Of a DNA stretch of 8,578 nucleotides, positions 1-5,767 are shown in pieces. The stretch covers positions 1 to 8,578 of the forward strand of contig JBEEKA010000117.1 in assembly GCA_041168985.1 (NCBI GenBank), written 5' to 3'. The translations under genes and the position numbers were made by a program. Source of the DNA: ZC4RG30 sp041168985 (GTDB lineage: Bacteria > Pseudomonadota > Gammaproteobacteria > Steroidobacterales > Steroidobacteraceae). The notes under the pieces are model-generated. The model was not told the origin of the DNA, did not search any database, and saw only the letters and a program-made list of their open reading frames with translations. Position 1 is the stretch's first letter, and each line of letters begins with the position of its first letter.

Positions 1-102
1 CTCGTTCGCATGCATGCGCTGCAGATGAGGCAGCCAGGCCGCGTGCGAATAGGCTTTGAGCGCAAGAATTTCAGGACGCGCGAGTTCGGCGATCAGACTC
101 AT
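1..102 (-). CDS. hisC: Histidinol-phosphate aminotransferase, N-terminal 34 codons (runs off the left edge)
   Basis: HisC is the PLP-dependent transaminase that converts imidazole-acetol phosphate and glutamate to histidinol phosphate in histidine biosynthesis. Only the first 34 residues are in the window, beginning MSLIAELARPEILALKAYSH and ending in HANE. The ARPEI-L-L--Y opening and the HANE segment match the N-terminal arm of HisC proteins; the PLP lysine lies outside. The ATG overlaps the hisD stop in an ATGA (99-102), which indicates translational coupling within the his operon. The call rests on this short segment plus its position immediately after hisD. Nothing suggests a break before the edge. 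Confidence 0.85.
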   Translation of the reverse strand, partial: MSLIAELARPEILALKAYSHAAWLPHLQRMHANE

Positions 103-1418
103 GCCTTGGCCCCGGCGCGCAGTGCCTCCAGGCGCACGGTCACTGCATTGGCGTGGGCGTCGAGGCCTTCCAGGTTCGCGATGATCTCGGCCACCGGGCC
201 AAGCGCGGCGAGCCCGGGTGCGGTCAGTTCCTGCACGGTGATGCGCTTCTGGAAGTCCGCGACCGACAGGCCGCTGTACGCGCGTGCGTAGCCATAGGTC
301 GGCAGCACATGGTTCGTACCCGAGCAGTAGTCGCCCATCGGCTCCGGCGACCAGGGGCCGAGGAACACGGACCCCGCATTCACCACGCCATCGAGCAGCG
401 CACGCGGATCCTTCGTCTGGATGATCAGGTGCTCCGGCGCATAGCTATTCGATACGGCCAGCGCCGTGGCGAGATCCGGCACGACGATGGCGCGGCAGTT
501 GCGCGTCGATTCATCGAGGATCTCGCCGCGCGACAGCTTCGCCGCCTGGCGGGCGAGGGCCGCGGTGGCCGCTTCGGCCAGTGCCACCGAGTCCGTCACC
601 AGCACGGCCTGCGCCCGCGTGTCGTGCTCGGCCTGCGCGAGCAGGTCGGCCGCCACGAACTCCGCGTTGGCCTCACTGTCCGCGATGACGAGCACTTCCG
701 ACGGGCCGGCCGGCATGTCACAGGCCGCACCGGCCGGGTCCGCCGCGACCAGCTGCTTCGCGGCGGTCGTCAGGGCCGTCCCGGGACCATAGATCTTGTC
801 GACCTTGGGAATCGATTCCGTGCCATAGGCCATCGCAGCGATCGCCTGTGCGCCGCCGACCTTGAACACCGTGTCGATGCCGCACAGCCGCGCCGCCACC
901 AGAACGGCCGCATTCGCGCTGCCATCGGACGTCGGGGGCGTGCAGAGCACGCGCTGCGGACACCCGACCAGATCCGCAGGCACGGCCAGCATGATCACGG
1001 TCGAGGGCAGGGGTGCCGAGCCGGCGGGCACATACAGGCCCACGGCCGGGATGGGCCGCAGCATGCGCTCGCATCGCACGCCGGGCATGACTTCGAACGA
1101 CAGGGGCTGCGCGAGTTGCGCCTGGTGGAAGGCGCGCACGTTGGCGATGGCCGTCTTCAGCGCGGCCTTCTGCCCGTCGGTGAGCAGCTTTTCGGCCGCA
1201 TCGAATTCTTCCGGCGTCACGCGCAGCGACTTCAGCTCCACGCGATCGAAACGGGCGGCGAAGCGTTTGAGCGCGGCGTCGCCCTCGGCACGCACCTCGC
1301 GGATGATCGATTGCGCGAGCGCATCGACATCAGCGCGCGAACCGAGCTTCGGCCGCTCCAGCGCTTCGACGCGACCGGCGTCGTCGAGCTGGCTCCAGTT
1401 GAGTATCTGCATCGTCAT
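99..1418 (-). CDS. hisD: Histidinol dehydrogenase
   Basis: HisD is a zinc-dependent homodimeric cytosolic enzyme. It performs the last two steps of histidine synthesis: histidinol to histidinal to histidine, reducing two NAD+. The 439-residue product is close to the E. coli length (434). The four zinc ligands known in the family can be placed: Gln262 and His265 in QAEH, Asp363 in MGDYCSGTNH, and His422 in AHANAVTVR. The catalytic Glu-His pair is E329-H330 in YAPEH. The segment after KIYGPG reads TALTTAAK rather than the common NAYVTEAK, a modest substitution near the NAD region. The start is the ATG at 1418, giving MTMQILNWS; the frame stays open upstream but only as antisense-like sequence inside hisG. 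The hisG stop is 2 bp upstream (TGACCATG), so the genes are coupled. Confidence 0.97.
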   Translation of the reverse strand: MTMQILNWSQLDDAGRVEALERPKLGSRADVDALAQSIIREVRAEGDAALKRFAARFDRVELKSLRVTPEEFDAAEKLLTDGQKAALKTAIANVRAFHQAQLAQPLSFEVMPGVRCERMLRPIPAVGLYVPAGSAPLPSTVIMLAVPADLVGCPQRVLCTPPTSDGSANAAVLVAARLCGIDTVFKVGGAQAIAAMAYGTESIPKVDKIYGPGTALTTAAKQLVAADPAGAACDMPAGPSEVLVIADSEANAEFVAADLLAQAEHDTRAQAVLVTDSVALAEAATAALARQAAKLSRGEILDESTRNCRAIVVPDLATALAVSNSYAPEHLIIQTKDPRALLDGVVNAGSVFLGPWSPEPMGDYCSGTNHVLPTYGYARAYSGLSVADFQKRITVQELTAPGLAALGPVAEIIANLEGLDAHANAVTVRLEALRAGAKA

Positions 1419-1420
1419 GG

Positions 1421-2323
1421 TCAGCTCAGCATCTTCTCGACGGGCAGCACGAGCAGGCTGCTCGCCCCGGCGGCCTTCAGGCTCTCGAGGGTTTCCCAGA
1501 ACACATTCTCGCGGCACACCGCGTGGACGGCCACCTTGTCGGGCGAACCTTCGAGCGGAATGATCGTCGGGTATTCGCTGCCTGGCAGCAGTTCCCGGAT
1601 GCGCGGCAGCGCCGAACGCGGCGCGTGCAGCATGATGTACTTGCTTTCCTTGACCTGCTCGACGCCATCGATGCGCAGCAGCAGCCGCTCGATCCATTCT
1701 TCCTTGAACGGCGAGAGCTTCACCGGCGTGCGGATCAGCACGACCTGGCTCTGAAGGATGGTTTCGACCTCGCGCAGGTGGTTCGCGGCGAGCGTCGAAC
1801 CCGAAGATACGAGATCGCAGATGAAGTCCGCGCGACCGAGCCGTGGCGCGATCTCGACCGCACCGGACAAGGTGACGATTTCCGCATCGACCGATTGCTC
1901 GGCGAGATAGCGACCCAGCACGGCGGGGTAGGTCGTTGCAATGCGCTTGCCCTGCAGCGTCTGCGGACCTTTCCACTCCACGCCTTCCGGCACGGCAAGC
2001 GACAGGCGGCAGTAGCCGAAATCCAGCGCACGCAGGATCTGGAACTTCGCTTCCGCGCCACGTGCCAGCATCTCGAGGCGACGTTCCTCGAGCACGTTGA
2101 GGCCGACTAGGCCGAGGTCGCAGACGTCCTCTTGCACCAGGTCCGGGATGTCGTCGTCGCGCACGAACAGCAGGTCCAGCGGCAGGTTCTCGCCATAGGC
2201 GATGAGCTGGTCCTTGCCACGCGAGATCTTCAGGCCGCAGCGGGCCAGGATGTCGAGCGAATGATCGGTGAGGCGGCCGGACTTCTGGACGGCGAGCTTC
2301 AGGCGGTTCTGCCTGTTATCCAT
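1421..2323 (-). CDS. hisG: ATP phosphoribosyltransferase, long form
   Basis: HisG commits ATP and PRPP to histidine synthesis, forming phosphoribosyl-ATP. It is normally feedback-inhibited by histidine. The product is 300 residues, the length of the long-form enzyme (E. coli 299), which carries its own C-terminal ACT-like regulatory domain and does not need HisZ. Visible family motifs are LAVQKSGRL near residues 10-18, VRDDDIPDLV at 54-63, the PRPP loop DLVSSGSTL at 170-178, and the C-terminal GASSLLVLPVEKM. The chosen start is the ATG at 2323, with GGGAG eight bases upstream. An in-frame TTG at 2338 would add five residues and has no better ribosome site. The upstream yerC-like gene ends at 2316, so the two overlap by 8 bp. 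Confidence 0.97.
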   Translation of the reverse strand: MDNRQNRLKLAVQKSGRLTDHSLDILARCGLKISRGKDQLIAYGENLPLDLLFVRDDDIPDLVQEDVCDLGLVGLNVLEERRLEMLARGAEAKFQILRALDFGYCRLSLAVPEGVEWKGPQTLQGKRIATTYPAVLGRYLAEQSVDAEIVTLSGAVEIAPRLGRADFICDLVSSGSTLAANHLREVETILQSQVVLIRTPVKLSPFKEEWIERLLLRIDGVEQVKESKYIMLHAPRSALPRIRELLPGSEYPTIIPLEGSPDKVAVHAVCRENVFWETLESLKAAGASSLLVLPVEKMLS

Positions 2324-2633
2324 TACGCGAACTCCCAAGTCGGTCGACGGCTAGGGCGTATCCCCCGTTCCCGTCGGCCATGTAGCGGGCGACACGCCCG
2401 ATGGTGGCAAGACTGACGCCGGTCAGCCGATGGATCTCCCGGTAGGGGAGTTCCTGCTGCAGGGCTTCGACGACCGCCCAGCGGTCGGCCATCGCCTGCA
2501 ATTCGGCGGGGGTGCACAAGTCCTTCAGGAAGGCACGGCATTCCTCGGGGGTGCGCATGGTCATCAGGGCGCTGATGAGGCTGCGTTCGGCCAGGGCTTC
2601 CTGGCGGGGCGAGAGACTGCGGTGGGCTTTCAT
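2316..2633 (-). CDS. yerC: YerC/YecD-type TrpR-related regulator, first gene of the his operon
   Basis: This is a 105-residue protein of the TrpR-like superfamily (YerC/YecD group). It is all-helical, with the family core EECRAFLKDLCTPAELQAMADRW at about residues 30-52. The helix-turn-helix follows at about 62-84, where YREI-RLTGVS-ATI-RV is the recognisable part, and the protein ends in DGNGGY-LAVDRL. Known TrpR is a small-molecule-responsive repressor. From family knowledge, YerC-like proteins have been proposed as histidine regulators, but I cannot confirm that for this lineage. Being first in the his operon and overlapping hisG by 8 bp supports autoregulation of his genes (inference). The ATG at 2633 has only a weak ribosome site, and no upstream in-frame start is available. 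An operator candidate lies 26 bp upstream. Confidence 0.9.
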   Translation of the reverse strand: MKAHRSLSPRQEALAERSLISALMTMRTPEECRAFLKDLCTPAELQAMADRWAVVEALQQELPYREIHRLTGVSLATIGRVARYMADGNGGYALAVDRLGSSRNG

Positions 2634-2658
2634 GCGAAGGCGTGCCGGCGTGTTTCAA

Positions 2659-2678
2659 TGTAATAGCACGTTAGCACA
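2659..2678. promoter_or_regulatory. Candidate operator for the YerC/TrpR-like protein
   Basis: The 20 bases TGTAATAGCACGTTAGCACA form an imperfect palindrome. TGT/ACA ends, paired TA steps and a C/G pair match between arms (12 of 20 positions identical to the reverse complement). On the minus strand the same bases read as two head-to-tail GTGCTA units, GTGCTAAC-GTGCTATT, 8 bp apart. The site covers the predicted -10 and +1 of the his promoter, as expected for a repressor site. Assigning it to the adjacent TrpR-like protein is inference from position and symmetry. Confidence 0.4.
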
Positions 2679-2696
2679 CCGGGCCTTGTCCGGCAA
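2668..2696 (-). promoter_or_regulatory. Candidate promoter of the yerC-hisG-hisD-hisC operon
   Basis: On the minus strand TTGCCG (2696-2691) is followed after 17 bp by TAACGT (2673-2668), a plausible sigma70-type pair. The predicted start is near 2661, leaving a leader of about 28 nt before the ATG at 2633. That is too short for a histidine attenuator peptide, so control would have to be at initiation. An alternative -10, TATTAC (2665-2660), lacks a well-spaced -35. Confidence 0.4.
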
Positions 2697-2714
2697 CGCG
2701 CGTTTCCTTACACT
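2686..2714 (+). promoter_or_regulatory. Candidate sigma70 promoter of the met operon
   Basis: TTGTCC (2686-2691), a 17-bp spacer and TACACT (2709-2714) form a sigma70-like promoter, with four of six consensus bases in each hexamer. Initiation seven bases past the -10 falls at the A at 2721, one base before the riboswitch P1 helix. That agreement supports the assignment. The -35 shares base 2691 with the -35 of the divergent his promoter. Confidence 0.5.
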
Positions 2715-2720
2715 TCCGCG

Positions 2721-2829
2721 ACTCATCGAGACCGGCTGAGGGAAAGGCCCTTCGACGCCGGGGCAACCAACGGGATCCGCCCGCATGGTGCCAACTCCTG
2801 CGATGCCGCAAGGCGCGACAGATGAGCGC
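2721..2829 (+). ncRNA. SAM-I (S-box) riboswitch aptamer
   Basis: The leader carries the S-box signature in order: CTCATCGAGA, GAGGGAAAGGCCC, GGGCAACC, GGTGCCAACTCC and GACAGATGAG. Visible helices: P1, CTCATC (2722-2727) with GATGAG (2821-2826); P2, CCGGC (2732-2736) with GCCGG (2757-2761), enclosing the GGG/CCC hairpin (2740-2742/2748-2750) and the CTGA/CGA bases expected of the kink-turn; P3, ACCA/TGGT (2766-2769/2786-2789) with CGGG/CCCG (2771-2774/2780-2783); P4, capped by a GCAA tetraloop (2808-2811). Known S-box RNAs bind S-adenosylmethionine and lower expression of methionine genes, which fits the two met genes downstream. The class call rests on consensus recalled from memory, not on a covariance-model score. 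Confidence 0.93.
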
Positions 2830-2830
2830 T

Positions 2831-2936
2831 CGCCGTCCACCGATCCCGCGAGGGGTCCGTGCCGACGGCGGACCGTGAACCGTCCATCGGGCCGTTCACC
2901 GCGGGAGTCACTGGGCCAGAAGGTCGTTCCCGCAGG
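2831..2936 (+). promoter_or_regulatory. Riboswitch expression platform with competing hairpins
   Basis: Between the aptamer and the met ATG are three strong hairpins and no T-run. They are GGTCCG/CGGACC (2854-2859/2869-2874), a 25-nt GTGAAC...GTTCAC hairpin (2875-2899) with a second inner stem, and GCGGGA/TCCCGC (2901-2906/2928-2933), which ends three bases before the ATG at 2937. GCGGGA can instead pair with an upstream TCCCGC at 2844-2849. CGCCGTC (2831-2837) can pair with GACGGCG (2864-2870), which would break the first hairpin. The absence of a uridine tract argues for translational control or Rho-dependent termination rather than an intrinsic terminator (inference). Confidence 0.5.
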
Positions 2937-3959
2937 ATGTCATCGCCCGCTTCTGAAATCCGTCATGCGACGCCGGTCGTGCGTGAAGGTGAACTGCCGC
3001 TTGCAGATCCCTTCCCGCTGCACCATGGCGGCGTGCTGCCCGGTGCCCGGCTGGCCTGGCGACTTGAAGGCGCCGCGACGGATCCCGTGTTCATCGTGCT
3101 GGGCGGCATCAGTGCGTCCCGGCGGGTGTTCGGCGAAGACGCCGCGACCGGCGCGCGGGGATGGTGGTGCGAGGTCGTGGGTCCCGGCCTGGCGCTCGAC
3201 ACGAACCGCGTGCAGGTGCTCGGCATCGACTTCCTCGGCGGCAGCGGCCGGTCCACCGGACCCGCTTGCGATGACGCCTTCCCCTCGCTGTCGAGTCGCG
3301 ACCAGGCCACCGCGCTCGTCGCCCTGCTCGACCACCTCGGCATAGGGCGCGTGCAGGCGATCCTCGGCGCGTCCTACGGCGGCATGGTCGCGCTGGCCTT
3401 CGGCGAGATGTACCCGGACCGCGTCGTGCACCTCGGCATCATCAGCGCCGCCGACATGCCGCATCCGATGGCCACGGCCTGGCGCAGCGTCCAGCGCGGC
3501 ATCCTGCGCATGGGGATCGCCAACGGCTGCGCACGCGAAGGCATCGTGCTCGCGCGCGCGCTGGCCATGTCCACGTACCGCAGCGCCGAGGAATTCGCCG
3601 AGCGCTTCCGCGGCGAACCGCGCTTCGAGGGCGAGCCGCATCCCGTGTTCCCGGTCGAGGATTACCTGCTGTCGCGCGGGCGCGCCTATGCGGACAGCTA
3701 CAAGCCGGAATCCTTCCTTTGCCTGTCCGAATCCATCGACCTGCACCGCGTGGATGCCACACGCATCCGCGTGCCCGTCGAACTCATCGCCGTGCGCGAG
3801 GACCAGCTGGTTCCGCTCGGTGACCTGGAAGCCCTTGCCGCACGCCTGCCGAACGCGCAGCTGCATGTCATCTCCTCGCTGTATGGCCATGACGCCTTCC
3901 TCAAGGAACCGGCCCAGCTGCGCCCCATCCTCGAATCCCTGTTCCGGAGTACCCCGTGA
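2937..3959 (+). CDS. metX: MetX-like homoserine O-acyltransferase (alpha/beta hydrolase fold)
   Basis: This enzyme transfers an acyl group to the homoserine hydroxyl, the first committed step of methionine synthesis. The product is 340 residues of alpha/beta-hydrolase type. The nucleophile is Ser146 in the elbow GASYGG, with Asp289 in REDQLVP and His318 in LYGHDAFL completing the triad. LGGISASR (55-62) lies where MetX relatives form the oxyanion region. The acyl donor, acetyl-CoA or succinyl-CoA, cannot be read from sequence; relatives in this lineage are often annotated as succinyltransferases. The ATG at 2937 (MSSPASEIRH) was chosen because the in-frame GTG at 2859 lies inside the leader hairpins. 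Its ribosome site is poor: AGG abuts the ATG, and AAGG at 2920-2923 is 13 bases away. The gene follows the SAM riboswitch and overlaps metB by 4 bp. Confidence 0.88.
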   Translation: MSSPASEIRHATPVVREGELPLADPFPLHHGGVLPGARLAWRLEGAATDPVFIVLGGISASRRVFGEDAATGARGWWCEVVGPGLALDTNRVQVLGIDFLGGSGRSTGPACDDAFPSLSSRDQATALVALLDHLGIGRVQAILGASYGGMVALAFGEMYPDRVVHLGIISAADMPHPMATAWRSVQRGILRMGIANGCAREGIVLARALAMSTYRSAEEFAERFRGEPRFEGEPHPVFPVEDYLLSRGRAYADSYKPESFLCLSESIDLHRVDATRIRVPVELIAVREDQLVPLGDLEALAARLPNAQLHVISSLYGHDAFLKEPAQLRPILESLFRSTP

Positions 3960-5116
3960 GCGACCGCCCGACTTTCACCACCCGCGCCGTTCGCGCGGGC
4001 CTCGAATCCGATGACACGACGGGCGCCGTCGTTCCGCCGCTGCACCTGACGTCGAACTTCGCGTTCAAGGGCTACGGCGAGAAGCGCAAGTACGACTATT
4101 CGCGCTCGGGCAATCCGACGCGCGACCTGCTGGGCAACGCGCTGGCGGACCTCGAAGGCGGGGCGGGCGGCGTGATCACGTCTTCCGGCATGTCGGCCAT
4201 CGCGGTCGTCGGCCATTTGCTGCCGCAGGGCGCGCGCATCGTGGCCCCGCATGACTGCTATGGCGGCACCTTCCGCCTGTTCGCGGCCTGGCAGCGCCGC
4301 GGCGAACTGACCGTCGATTTCGTGCGCTTCGCCGATGCGGATGCGCTGGAAAAGGCGCTGTCACAGCCGACGGCCCTGCTGTGGATCGAGACGCCGAGCA
4401 ACCCGCTGCTGCGCATCAGCGACATCGAAGCGCTGGCGCGCCGCGCGCACGAAGTGGGCGCGCTTGTCGTCGTCGACAACACCTTCCTGTCGCCGGGCTG
4501 GCAGAAGCCGCTGGAACTCGGCGCGGACATCGTCGTCCACTCGACGACGAAGTACCTCAACGGGCACAGCGATGTCGTCGGCGGGGCCGTCGTCTGCAAG
4601 AAGCAGGAAACGCACGAGCAGGTCGCCTGGTGGGCCAACTGCCTCGGCCTCACCGGTTCGCCCTTCGACAGCTTCCTCACGCTGCGCGGCCTGCGCACGC
4701 TGCAGGCCCGCCTCGCCGTGCACGGTCGCAATGCCGATGCGCTCGCCGCCTGGCTCAACCAGCAGCCGGAGATCGCGAAGGTCTATTACCCCGGCCTGCC
4801 CACGCACCCGGGGCATGACATCGCGCGCCGCCAGCAGACCGGTTTCGGCGCCATCGTCACCTTCGAGCTGAAGGGTGGCACGGCAGCGGTGAAGCGCTTC
4901 GTGGAAGGCCTGGAGTTCTTCTCGCTGGCAGAATCCCTCGGCGGCGTGGAAAGCCTCGTGGCCCATCCGGCAACGATGACCCATGCCGCGATGGATGCGG
5001 ATTCGCGCGCTGCGGCCGGCCTCGTCGACGGCCTGCTGCGGCTGTCGATCGGCATCGAGGACCTGGAAGACCTTCGTCGGGACCTGGCGGAAGGTCTCGC
5101 CCGCGCGCGGGGTTAA
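3956..5116 (+). CDS. metB: Cystathionine gamma-synthase (trans-sulfuration PLP enzyme)
   Basis: This cytosolic PLP enzyme of the Cys/Met metabolism family condenses the activated homoserine made upstream with cysteine to give cystathionine. At 386 residues it has the E. coli length. The PLP lysine is Lys199 in HSTTKYLNGHSD. Asp174 in VVVDNTFLSP contacts the pyridine nitrogen, Tyr102 in DCYGG stacks on the cofactor, and Tyr48/Arg50 in YSRSGNPTR belong to the phosphate-binding pair from the partner subunit. Arg362 in LRLSIGIEDLEDL is the expected substrate-carboxylate residue. The start is GTG at 3956, inside GTGA overlapping the metX stop, with GGAG six bases upstream. Close relatives include cystathionine gamma-lyase and O-acylhomoserine sulfhydrylase; the metX partner and SAM riboswitch favour synthase. 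Its TAA overlaps the convergent neighbour's stop. Confidence 0.92.
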   Translation: MSDRPTFTTRAVRAGLESDDTTGAVVPPLHLTSNFAFKGYGEKRKYDYSRSGNPTRDLLGNALADLEGGAGGVITSSGMSAIAVVGHLLPQGARIVAPHDCYGGTFRLFAAWQRRGELTVDFVRFADADALEKALSQPTALLWIETPSNPLLRISDIEALARRAHEVGALVVVDNTFLSPGWQKPLELGADIVVHSTTKYLNGHSDVVGGAVVCKKQETHEQVAWWANCLGLTGSPFDSFLTLRGLRTLQARLAVHGRNADALAAWLNQQPEIAKVYYPGLPTHPGHDIARRQQTGFGAIVTFELKGGTAAVKRFVEGLEFFSLAESLGGVESLVAHPATMTHAAMDADSRAAAGLVDGLLRLSIGIEDLEDLRRDLAEGLARARG

Positions 5117-5496
5117 TCAGGGAACGCCAACTGGTAAAGCCAATCTGCGAAATTGGCCAGTCGCTCCGCACCGCGCGGAGCGGCTGTCCAACAACCGAGC
5201 GTAAGCGCGCTACATTCGCCCTGGATCTTCAAACTCCAGTACGAACCATCGCAGGCCTGCGGACTCTCCGGAAACGCGGGGACGGTTGCCCGCTTCAGCA
5301 ATTCAAGGTGATGGTTTGCCTCAGCCGCATCAACCCTGACACGTCGGCGCAAAGGTCTTGGCAAATCGTATTTGCGCTCGACAACCAGGATTCGAAAGGC
5401 GTCGTTACGCTGCTGCAGGACCAACGTTGTTGACTCGGAGCCAAAGCCGATAGCTGGTGTAACGCGCAATTGAGCCAGAACCTGAGTCCCATCCAT
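5113..5496 (-). CDS. Hypothetical protein, 127 aa, low-GC pair member
   Basis: I do not recognise this family. The 127-residue product has no signal peptide or membrane segment. The N-terminal half has strand-like stretches (STTLVLQQR, AFRILVVERKYDLP), followed by a basic patch LRRRVRV at 49-55. Then come a small domain with CDGSYWSLKIQGE at 82-94, three cysteines (82, 95, 102), and an amphipathic helix ERLANFADWLYQLA at the C terminus. The ATG at 5496 has AAGGGGGA five bases upstream. A 68-aa gene ends 20 bp upstream, so the two are probably cotranscribed. The TAA (5115-5113) shares TTAA with the metB stop. Local GC is clearly below that of the met genes (34/60 over 5401-5460), which suggests acquired DNA. 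Reading frame and ribosome site make it a real gene; the function is unknown. Confidence 0.7.
   Translation of the reverse strand: MDGTQVLAQLRVTPAIGFGSESTTLVLQQRNDAFRILVVERKYDLPRPLRRRVRVDAAEANHHLELLKRATVPAFPESPQACDGSYWSLKIQGECSALTLGCWTAAPRGAERLANFADWLYQLAFPD
5130..5182. other. Two abutting hairpins just past the metB stop
   Basis: ACTGG (5130-5134) plus CCAAT (5140-5144) pairs with ATTGGCCAGT (5152-5161), leaving a 5-base bulge. Starting at the very next base, CGCTCCGC (5162-5169) pairs perfectly with GCGGAGCG (5175-5182) over a 5-base loop. No T-run follows on either strand. They lie 14 bases past the metB stop and inside the 3' end of the convergent small gene. They could slow or stabilise transcript ends of either gene; this is inferred only from position. 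Confidence 0.35.
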
Positions 5497-5516
5497 CGCG
5501 TCCCCCTTCGATCACT

Positions 5517-5723
5517 TCACTGCGCGCTGCCGGATGAGTGAGACGCCAGGAGCTTAATCCTCAAACGCTCGATCATCTCCGCTGCAGGCTTGACTCGCCC
5601 AGCTTCAACATCTCGCGCGCTCAGCACCAGAATCTGCAGCAAGGCTCTGGTCTGCGGGTCATCGATCCTTTCGGTCATGGCGATCAGATCGTCTGCAAGA
5701 TTTCTACGATGCATACGTTGCAT
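5517..5723 (-). CDS. Hypothetical small helical protein, 68 aa
   Basis: I do not recognise this family. From the ATG at 5723 the product is 68 residues, starting MQRMHRRNLADDLIAMTER. It looks almost entirely helical, with an Arg/Lys-rich N terminus and a repeating pattern of leucines and charged residues (RALLQILVLSARD, AAEMIERLRIKLLA). There are no cysteines and no membrane span. The frame is open up to 5789, but 5723 has GGAAAGG five bases upstream, whereas the longer version begins with arginine-rich sequence and lacks a comparable site. The gene sits 44 bp after the lysR stop and 20 bp before the 127-aa gene, all on one strand. A small basic helical protein beside a larger globular one is compatible with a toxin-antitoxin or effector-immunity pair, but no motif confirms this. 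Confidence 0.6.
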   Translation of the reverse strand: MQRMHRRNLADDLIAMTERIDDPQTRALLQILVLSARDVEAGRVKPAAEMIERLRIKLLASHSSGSAQ

Positions 5724-5767
5724 GACAGCCTTTCCATCGTTTGAACGACAGCGGGGTCTTGGCCTGA

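Noticed and set aside
153..1754. 533-codon plus-strand open frame antisense to hisD and hisG
   Set aside because: It is Arg/His/Gly-rich with no family motif and no ribosome site, and it is explained by third-position GC bias opposite two well-supported enzymes.
1419..1976. N-terminal extension of hisD into hisG
   Set aside because: The frame stays open, but the sequence is Arg-rich and lies within hisG; MTMQILNWS directly after the hisG stop gives the normal HisD length.
2859..2936. GTG-initiated N-terminal extension of metX (26 extra residues)
   Set aside because: The extension lies in the hairpin-rich riboswitch platform, has no ribosome site, and is not expected from the family N terminus.
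2940..3890. 316-codon minus-strand open frame opposite metX
   Set aside because: Low-complexity Ala/Arg/Gly/His sequence with no motif; the plus strand encodes a clear alpha/beta hydrolase with its catalytic triad.
5538..5744. 68-codon plus-strand frame opposite the small helical gene
   Set aside because: The minus-strand frame has a good ribosome site, regular helical composition and operon spacing; the plus-strand frame has neither context nor motif.
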